Shown here piece after piece: positions 57,186-64,000 of a stretch of DNA of 64,000 nucleotides (positions within the stretch are counted from its first letter, which is position 1; the number at the start of each line of letters is the position of its first letter). The stretch is taken from assembly GCA_905250025.1 (NCBI GenBank), contig CAJNOJ010000018.1, forward strand, positions 682,001-746,000, read 5' to 3'. The translations under genes were made by a program, and so were the position numbers. The stretch is from Adineta ricciae (lineage: Eukaryota; Rotifera; Eurotatoria; Adinetida; Adinetidae). Below the pieces are notes generated by a model. The model ran no database searches. It was not told where the DNA came from and worked only from the letters and a program-made list of their open reading frames with translations.

Positions 57186-59746
57186 TCAATTAACTTCAAC
57201 TGCATTTGATTTACGAGGTGATATTGTTCTCGTCGAATCATCTACTGAATAGACTGCAGAATTTCTATTCATTCCATTGGCACGAGCGAGACGCCGATGA
57301 ACTTTATGTTTCACCATTTCTTTACTTATATTCACTTGTTTCGTCCATGATTTGCGTTTGAAATGATTTGCTTCTTGGATACAATTGATCGCGGTCGAAC
57401 GCGTTGATGCACTCGCATAACGCTCGTAAGGTTTAAAAGCTGCTTGACGAACATTGAGATCGTGACGAGATTTTATCGAACTAGTACCATAATTAACTGG
57501 ATGGTCAGGTAGAGCTAAACAGGAGTCGATGTCGATCATCGAACCACGCGGATTCGGCAATGAGCTCGCCAGACGATTGGCTGAATATGCGGTAAGTTCT
57601 CGAATTTGACTTGGTGGTTGTTTTTGTTGGACTTCCTTAACCGATTGTTCAATTTGTGTAAATAATTCTCGTCGTTTAGCAGCGTTTCTCTCTTCGATGT
57701 CATGAGCGAGGCGCGAAGATGAATATATATAGGCATCAGCTGATGACATAACTGATTGTGATCCGTCCTTATTGTGGATTGTATCGGAGTAAATTGATAG
57801 TGCTGATATTGTTGGTGATTGATTTGACATTGAAGACATAATCATGGGCAAGACGTGTTTATCCTTTTCTTCTTGAAAACTAGTGCGGGATGTTGGCTGA
57901 GGTGTATGTATTGATTTCTTAGATTTGCCTTGAAAAGAAGAAAATACAAGCAGGTGTGTCAGAATAGATGAAATGTGAACTGAGGAAGATCATTTACTCT
58001 CGTTTCGAGAAGGATTGCTCATTGACGATGATGGTAATAAGGTCGGAATTGTTGAATGGTTGCGTTCAACAATTGATCGGGCTGATTTTAAATCTGATAA
58101 ATAACAACAAATGAAAAATGTTCTTGTGAATAGATTTTCGAATGAGTACAATACTTGAGGGTGGATGTGGAGTCATGACTGAATTTTTTCTATTATTGAA
58201 GATGATGTCAGAGGGTAAAGATATTGATGATTGTCCGATGTGATGCGATGCAATAATTTGTTTGAATCTTCGTCGATCGTCTGAATGAAAACTTTGCATG
58301 AAGTTTTTTGTCCGTAGGATTTTTTCTCGATCTTCTTCACTAAAACCAGTAGAAACATCAGGTTGTGAGGCATTTCGTGAATGAGGTAATTGAAGTTGCT
58401 CAGGTGGTACTTCGAACGTGTTATTATAGCCATCAATTAAGACTTTATAGCCAAGTAAGCCGGCTTCAGGATAGACTCGTTTTGTTTGAGGAGTAGAAAA
58501 TTGGCCACCGAATCTTTTCCACGTTTTTTCTCTGGCACGTTCGCACCAACTGTAATTAAAAAAACCGTTGTCATCGACAAAGGACAACACATGCAGAGCG
58601 ACGTTTTACCTGATAATTCGACAATAGAGTGGAAGGGAAGTATAAACAGGGTGTGCTGGTAGACGATGAACAGCATTCGTGTTATTTTTCGATGCTAAAA
58701 GATTCGAAATATATTCACCATCCGCATTCAACGGTATTCGTAGATAATATTGTTTATTGTATAAAAAGAAATAAATGGAAGTAAAAGAACTCTTTTGTTC
58801 TTTGTCTTTTGTTCGGCTTAAAAAAGATAATGCCATTCTGTATGGTAGATTACCCGTGATTGGATCTCGTGCTTGTGTGCATAAGATCGAATTTTGAACA
58901 AAACAATTAACGAGTAACATATATCCTCGTTCAACAGCGATATGAATCGGGCATCGGAGTGTTTCAGGAAATAGTTCGACAGCTGTATTAGCCGACCATT
59001 GACGCGATGGCGGTTCACCAACAGGTCGGTCACTTCTTGCACCTTGTCGTAGAGCATAGGTAGCCAATTCTAAATGCCCTGAACAAAACAATTGTATGAA
59101 CGTTAATGGGTTTCTACAACATTTCAAAAGAAGCAATTTTACCGTAAAAAGAAGCAATGTAGAGTGCCACTTGTGCCTGATAGTGCCGTGCTAACTCGTC
59201 AGGTGAAACACGTTCTACATGATTCTTGACACACGCCGCAATAAACTTATCAAATCCTTGCCATACTTTCAAGTAAACATGATCATGAATTTTAATATCA
59301 TAATTTATTAATTTCATTTCATCGTATAATCGTTGTGTTCCTGTATACGTTTCCAGACAAAACGTACTCAATGGTAAACCAATCTTTTGCGAAATAATCC
59401 GTCGTATCGTACCGATTTTCGTTTCTATGGTAATCGATGAATCGTAAATTTTCAATATGTGCTGATCAAAACCGCAGTAAACATAAAGCTCCGGTGCCTT
59501 CACTTCTCGGTATATACAATGAATAATCGCGCCCGACGGAATACTTAAATCGGACACACACCATTGCGGTTTCAAATCAAAACCATTATAAGCAAGAACC
59601 ACCGATGTTTCCGACGGGCCATTACCATGCACTTTCAAACCGAATCTTCGTTTGGCTAATTCAAGAATTTCTTCGACATGAACATTTTCATCGATATCAA
59701 TTAATATCATCGATTGAGTGACTGGATAAAAGAGATAATAGCGCAT
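57186..59746 (-). CDS. ANKUB1: Ankyrin-repeat and ubiquitin-domain protein, ANKUB1-like
   Basis: Five exons, 59746-59143, 59078-58610, 58549-58155, 58093-57998 and 57928-57186, sum to 768 aa. The N-terminal ~170 residues hold two ubiquitin-like segments (VEEILELAKRRFGL…LAYNGFDL; IGTIRRIISQKIGLP…LINYDIKI). The ankyrin part reads VALYIASFYGHLELATYALRQGAR…CPIHIAVERGYMLLV (split around a splice site), a close match to vertebrate ANKUB1. The conserved C-terminal block NHFKRKSWTKQVNISKEMVKHKVHR is also present in shortened form in vertebrates. The middle ~250 residues are Ser-rich and disordered. Longer than the vertebrate protein. Molecular role unknown. An acceptor lies upstream of the ATG. Confidence 0.85.
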
Positions 59747-60793
59747 TTTTTTCTCATTTACGGCATTTCCCTATTCAATATCAACAACATATTATACATT
59801 TGGCGAATATCATCATAGGTCGTAAGTACTTCACAAGTGTCATTCTACGGAAATAGTCATGATATTTCTTATAAATATAATGAGAAACTACGTATTTCAA
59901 CTCGGGTCATGATCATCAACAGATTTCACCGTAGACGTGATTAGCGTGAGAAACTAATCAGTCTGTGATTAAATCTTGTAGAAGTATTAGAAAAACTATA
60001 TTTAATGATAAGTTTGTCAAAGAATTCAATCTCCGTTCGAACAGTGTTACGTGAGAAATAATTTCAGTTAAGAACATGCAAAAATCTTTTTTTTGCAACC
60101 TTCTTACTATTTTAAAAGCTGTGAATTTAGCTTACCATTGGTGAACTATTGTTCGGTCGTTTCCGCAATTTCGTGTCCATGACGATGCCAAATGCGATTT
60201 TGTTTTTCGGATTAATCTGAAAAACGTCAATGATTGAAATGATTCTTCATGTGCATTGAAGAAGTCTATTAAAAATATTTGTTTTCTTTTTCTTTCTTTA
60301 CTATTCGATTTAATAACGTTTACTTGATTCGTTTCGAAAAGAAGGAGAAAGAGTGAACGATTTTTTTCCTATCGTAACGAAACATTGACAAACATAATTG
60401 AATCAATAGAAATCCTGTTCGGTGTTTGTTTTCGAAAATTTCAATAAAATACTGTTTTTGTCATTCCATGCACTAACACACTCACCCACAACGCATAGAT
60501 AATAATGGTAAAAACTTAAAAGGAAAATGTTTGCATAATGTTTTTCAAGAATGAATGCTTTAAGAAGCATTTTGTGTCAATAGTAAAGATGAGTGGAAAA
60601 TATTAATGGATCAGAATATGTCTAAGGTACTCGAATATTGAAATACGCAGTTTGGAAGTTATATTTAGACTCAACATCGATATGATATTGATTAACAGCG
60701 AAGTTAGACTTGAATATAGACAAACATATGTATACAATCCCAAAAACGACTTTTCGAATGTCCTACAAATCAGAGTGAGAAAGGTATTAGACG
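59747..60793. promoter_or_regulatory. Divergent intergenic region
   Basis: About 1.05 kb between ANKUB1 and the orphan membrane protein. AT-rich, no coding signal. A 3' splice site (attgaatag) lies about 27 nt before the ANKUB1 ATG. Confidence 0.45.
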
Positions 60794-61612
60794 ATGGATA
60801 ATGTTAATCGATACTTGACTGTGTTTTGTCTTTATATTTCATTGAAACTTAATGTTTGCGAAGTCTTTCCATTTCTTATACAAGCCGATCAAATTTTTGT
60901 CAAATGTTCTGATGGTAAACTTGAATCATTCAATAACAATCAATTTACGCTTCCAACATGCATCGAAAAATCGCAAATAGAACGAATTAATGTCTTTCAA
61001 ATTTACATTCAATGTCCCGATGGGCGTTTACATTTCGAACTGAATCGGACATTTCCTTTTCATGCATCGAGCTCGGAATATTCTCTGACGAGTTTACATC
61101 CGCATTGTTTCATTGATAAACTCAATCATAACCGTTTTATTTCTTATCAGACTCGTTATTTGTCAGAAAATGGAACATTCGCGCAAATAATCTCATTTCA
61201 ATGTGAAGGTAATTCGACGGTTGTTACTAATGAACAGTGGAAATTCCACGACGAATTTTATTTGTTTTTTAAATTGATGAATTATGGACTCTGCCGGTAT
61301 TTGGTGCAACTAGTATATTCGAATGGAAAATGCAACCGATTTTATCAGCAAATATATAAGATTCAACTGCAAATCAAACAATCGATATGTTATTATCAAA
61401 TAGGACTTGATTCTTCGGATATTTCTTTAGAGTATCTTAATCAATTAGTTCGTAAAAATCTTTCATTGAATATTCAAGCAGTTTCTTCGAATCATTCAAT
61501 GAATTCTTCAATAATGACTATGATTATTACCACATCCATCACAGGTCTATCTCTTATTCTATGTGGTTTGGTGTTTATACTTATGTATCGGTTTACTCTA
61601 CTTCGAAGATAG
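60794..61612 (+). CDS. Orphan type I membrane protein (272 aa)
   Basis: A single-exon frame. The N-terminal hydrophobic segment (LTVFCLYISLKLNVC) fits a signal peptide. A Cys-containing ectodomain of about 200 aa has a repeated pattern KCSDGKLESF / QCPDGRLHFE, which suggests two related small modules. Several N-glycosylation sequons occur (NRT, NGT, NST, NLS, NHS, NSS). A C-terminal helix (TSITGLSLILCGLVFILMY) is followed by a tiny basic tail. No known domain is recognised. It converges on the aquaporin gene. Confidence 0.6.
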   Translation: MDNVNRYLTVFCLYISLKLNVCEVFPFLIQADQIFVKCSDGKLESFNNNQFTLPTCIEKSQIERINVFQIYIQCPDGRLHFELNRTFPFHASSSEYSLTSLHPHCFIDKLNHNRFISYQTRYLSENGTFAQIISFQCEGNSTVVTNEQWKFHDEFYLFFKLMNYGLCRYLVQLVYSNGKCNRFYQQIYKIQLQIKQSICYYQIGLDSSDISLEYLNQLVRKNLSLNIQAVSSNHSMNSSIMTMIITTSITGLSLILCGLVFILMYRFTLLRR

Positions 61613-61710
61613 ACAATGATCAACGGAGTGATCTTCCTTAACAACAATAGACCGATGTTTTTTTTCCTTCTCATTCATTTAGAGGTCAACATTCTTTGAT
61701 TGTGCAGTAT

Positions 61711-61724
61711 AATAAAAATTTATT
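61711..61724. terminator. Bidirectional poly(A) element
   Basis: AATAAAAATTTATT gives AATAAA on the plus strand (61711-61716) and on the minus strand (61724-61719), between the convergent orphan membrane protein and aquaporin genes. Confidence 0.6.
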
Positions 61725-61804
61725 ACCGCGAATTTATACGTGATCAATTAAAGGAGAGAATATAGGAAGTCGATAGAAATTCCTTGCATAATTGTCGTTG
61801 TTAC

Positions 61805-62578
61805 TTAGACCTGAAGGAATTGCGTGTTTCTATTGAAATTCCATGACCATTTGTAAAGACGGAAAAGAATATAACCTACAAGAAACCCACCAATTGGACC
61901 TACGGCATAGATCCAAGCTTCGCCATGATATGTACCAGAAGCTACAGCTGGGCCTAACCAACGCCAAGGATTTAATGCAGCACCATCACGATCAGCACCA
62001 AGCAAAAACGAAGAAAATACCACAAGTCCAATTGGGAATGCGGCTTCCTTATGTTGATTGTATGCTGTTGTAAAACAAATGACGAATGAAAGTACTATAG
62101 TACAAAGGAATTCAATGGCGAATCCATGCATCACTGTCACATTTGGTTGGAGCCCTGGAGTGCCTAATTTGGTACCTGTACCATATAACGCAAGAAGTAA
62201 TGCTCCGGAAAGTAGCGCACCTGCTGCTTGTGCAATAAGATAACCAACGACTTCAATAATTTTCATTTTACCATCGAAAGCAAATGCTATGGTTGCTCCA
62301 GCGTTGAAATGTCCGCCGGACACAGGTCCAAATACATAGACTAACCATACCGTCACTAGTGCATGGGCAGCAGACACAGTTAAGAGATTATCTGTTTTAG
62401 TTGCGCAACCTGCACCGAAAAAAATAAACAAGCAAGTACCGACTAATTCACATATTAAGCGCACACGAAGTGGTGGCGGCTGTACGAATCCATTGTCGAG
62501 ATTGTCAGATGACAATTTTGTGTATGGTTCCGATGAAACTGCATCAGTTGGATTGATTCGAATGGCACTTAAAGACAT
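61805..62578 (-). CDS. Aquaporin-family (MIP) channel with altered NPA motifs
   Basis: A single-exon 257-aa membrane channel. Six hydrophobic helices are visible, from LICELVGTCLFIFFGAG (helix 1, with its conserved Glu) to WIYAVGPIGGFLVGYILF (helix 6). The first pore motif, normally HFNPA, is HFNAG; the second, normally NPAR, is NPWR (AALNPWRWLGP). The Arg of the aromatic/Arg filter is kept. The changes sit at the helix caps in mid-pore, so selectivity may differ from water or glycerol channels. The N-terminal ~35 aa and C-terminus are cytosolic and hydrophilic. Intronless, so it could be acquired or a retrocopy. The family is certain; the substrate is not. Confidence 0.85.
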   Translation of the reverse strand: MSLSAIRINPTDAVSSEPYTKLSSDNLDNGFVQPPPLRVRLICELVGTCLFIFFGAGCATKTDNLLTVSAAHALVTVWLVYVFGPVSGGHFNAGATIAFAFDGKMKIIEVVGYLIAQAAGALLSGALLLALYGTGTKLGTPGLQPNVTVMHGFAIEFLCTIVLSFVICFTTAYNQHKEAAFPIGLVVFSSFLLGADRDGAALNPWRWLGPAVASGTYHGEAWIYAVGPIGGFLVGYILFRLYKWSWNFNRNTQFLQV

Positions 62579-63214
62579 CTAAATCAAGGAAAAGCGAAGA
62601 AGCATATTCAGCGTATAGGATCTTTAAAAAACTACAAATGTTTGTCGTCATCATTCTGTTTTGAAATTTATTTGAGTTTTCATTCGTCACCTTGACATAC
62701 AAAAATTTATATTCGCTTGTTGATAGAAGATAAAGGTAACATCTTCCTATTTTTTCATCTTTTCCATTCATAATATCACCGTTACATTGTAGTTTTTTTG
62801 CATTTTATGTTATCTTAACTTCACCTGCAAGATGGTTTTGTCAACATCATACTTATTCTTTCAGATAAAAAACAAGAATCTAATCTTGAAAATAATTCTA
62901 TTTCATGCACAATATACATAATGTACTTTGTACACTACGAAAAGGAACTAAATCTCTATTGAGTCTAAATTTAGCAGAGTTTTACTCTGAAGGATGTTGT
63001 TTATATTTATAAGAGATTTTTTGCAACTGTGCCGAGGTAATTGAATTTCTATTGCATGTCTTTTCTTTCTTTCTCTCTTTGTAATTTGATCTGCTAGTAT
63101 CTATACCGTACCATAAAACTCAAAAAGTAAAAGCCTTTCTTTTTTCTCTTATCTCCTTGTGTATGTGTGCGGACGGCCCTATTGTTGATATAAGATAAAT
63201 CATATTATTGCGAT
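62579..63214. promoter_or_regulatory. Divergent promoter region, aquaporin / SMP-30
   Basis: About 640 bp between divergent genes, pyrimidine-rich near 63060-63160. No coding signal. Confidence 0.45.
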
Positions 63215-64000
63215 ATGTCATCGAACAGTACAGGTGTATTTGATATCTGCGACGAATCTTTTCACCGTTTTATTTCTTCAACAGCTACACTTCGTCGACT
63301 TTATACAGGTTTAACATGGGCTGAAGGTCCTGCATATTTTCCCGCACTACGTATACTTATCTTTTCGGATGTCGCCGAAAATCGTTTACTACGCTATGAT
63401 GAATGTAATGAGCAAACAAGTGTTTTTCGTTCCCCGTCTAATCACAGTAATGGTAATACAGTTGATCGGCAAGGTCGTTTAATAACATGTGAACAACAAA
63501 CGAGACGTGTAACCAGAACTGAACATGATGGTGCAATAACCGTACTCGTCGATCGTGCTGAGAATGGCAAACGTTTTAATAGTCCAAATGACGTCGTAGT
63601 GAAATCCGATGGGTCAATTTGGTTTACCGATCCAACGTATGGCATTGATTCTGATTATGAAGGTGATCGAGCAGAAAGTGAAACGGAAGGGAATTTTGTT
63701 TACTGTCTGAAAGATGGAACATTACATGTCGTAGCACGAGATTTTGAACAACCCAATGGATTAGTTTTTTCACCTGATGAACGACGTTTGTATATTGTTG
63801 ATACTGGACGAACCCATCGACCAAAGAATGGACCAGCACATATTCGTGTTTTTGATGTAGGAGATGACGGTATTTCATTGACTGGCGGAAATGTGTTTGC
63901 CGAATGTTTAACTGGCTTTTATGATGGGCTACGCATTGACACATTCGGTAATATCTGGACTAGTGCTGGCGAAGGAGTTGAATGTTATGATGGAAAGACT
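63215..64000 (+). CDS. SMP-30/gluconolactonase family protein (runs off window)
   Basis: The first 262 codons are open and intronless to the window end. The six-bladed propeller shows family motifs: WAEGPAYFP (Glu metal ligand), FSDVAENRLLRY, HSNGNTVDRQGRL, RFNSPNDVVVKSDGSIWFTDP (Asn ligand) and IVDTGRTH with YDGLRIDTFGNIW (Asp ligand). The spacing matches bacterial gluconolactonases, so a lactone hydrolase role is likely. Vertebrate regucalcin is the other family branch. No signal peptide is seen. The C-terminal blade is outside the window. The bacterial-like sequence and absence of introns suggest horizontal acquisition. Confidence 0.88.
   Translation, partial: MSSNSTGVFDICDESFHRFISSTATLRRLYTGLTWAEGPAYFPALRILIFSDVAENRLLRYDECNEQTSVFRSPSNHSNGNTVDRQGRLITCEQQTRRVTRTEHDGAITVLVDRAENGKRFNSPNDVVVKSDGSIWFTDPTYGIDSDYEGDRAESETEGNFVYCLKDGTLHVVARDFEQPNGLVFSPDERRLYIVDTGRTHRPKNGPAHIRVFDVGDDGISLTGGNVFAECLTGFYDGLRIDTFGNIWTSAGEGVECYDGKT

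Overview
The window reads as an AT-rich, gene-dense animal nuclear genome. Genes are built from many short exons separated by GT-AG introns mostly about 45-60 nt long. Its animal genes include a protocadherin, an MCTP, an AP-2 factor, the ciliary protein TMEM231 and ANKUB1. They sit beside a full-length phosphoenolpyruvate carboxylase (PEPC), which animals normally lack, and beside intronless bacterial-type enzymes (a GNAT acetyltransferase and an SMP-30/gluconolactonase). That mixture of compact animal genes and intron-adapted foreign metabolic genes points to a bdelloid rotifer (Adineta/Rotaria type). This is inference from gene content, not from a marker sequence.

Layout. 1-5 kb is poor in recognisable genes. 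It holds small predicted multi-pass membrane proteins, including two paralogous minus-strand exons. 5-11 kb carries three minus-strand genes: very-long-chain acyl-CoA dehydrogenase, the tRNA m7G methyltransferase subunit WDR4, and a six-finger C2H2 protein. 11.7-14.2 kb carries plus-strand SURF6, a 67-aa LYR microprotein matching vertebrate MIEF1-MP, and an orphan. 14.4-19.6 kb is a 15-exon MCTP and 21.2-23.2 kb is a 12-exon RUVBL2. 23.87-24.19 kb is a gene-free, GC-richer stretch with a TATA box and strong potential RNA structure. 25.2-31 kb holds the TFAP2/AP-2 gene, whose first exon is not found. 33.3-38.3 kb holds a GNAT and a 9-exon, 940-aa PEPC with a presequence-like N-terminus. 39.2-42.7 kb is a protocadherin. 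42.7-48.4 kb is a long non-coding region containing one N and an inverted repeat. 48.4-50 kb has two head-to-head paralogs of an unknown family. 51.5-55.3 kb has LYRM7, seryl-tRNA synthetase and TMEM231. 56.1-59.7 kb has a three-LIM protein converging on ANKUB1. 60.8-64 kb has an orphan type I membrane protein, an aquaporin-family channel with altered NPA motifs, and the start of an SMP-30/gluconolactonase that runs off the window.

The splice models for ACADVL, WDR4, the zinc-finger gene, SURF6, MCTP, RUVBL2, PEPC, protocadherin, SARS1, LYRM7, the LIM protein and ANKUB1 were built by hand from GT-AG sites and reading phase. In each, the exons sum to an intact frame that matches the family.

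Two gene pairs look operon-like. SURF6 and the MIEF1-MP-like protein are 60 bp apart. SARS1 and LYRM7 are 124 bp apart. In both, an isolated 3' splice site lies just before the downstream ATG, as expected for spliced-leader trans-splicing, which is known in bdelloids. In both, the downstream gene encodes an LYR-type mitochondrial assembly factor and the upstream gene serves cytosolic translation or ribosome biogenesis.
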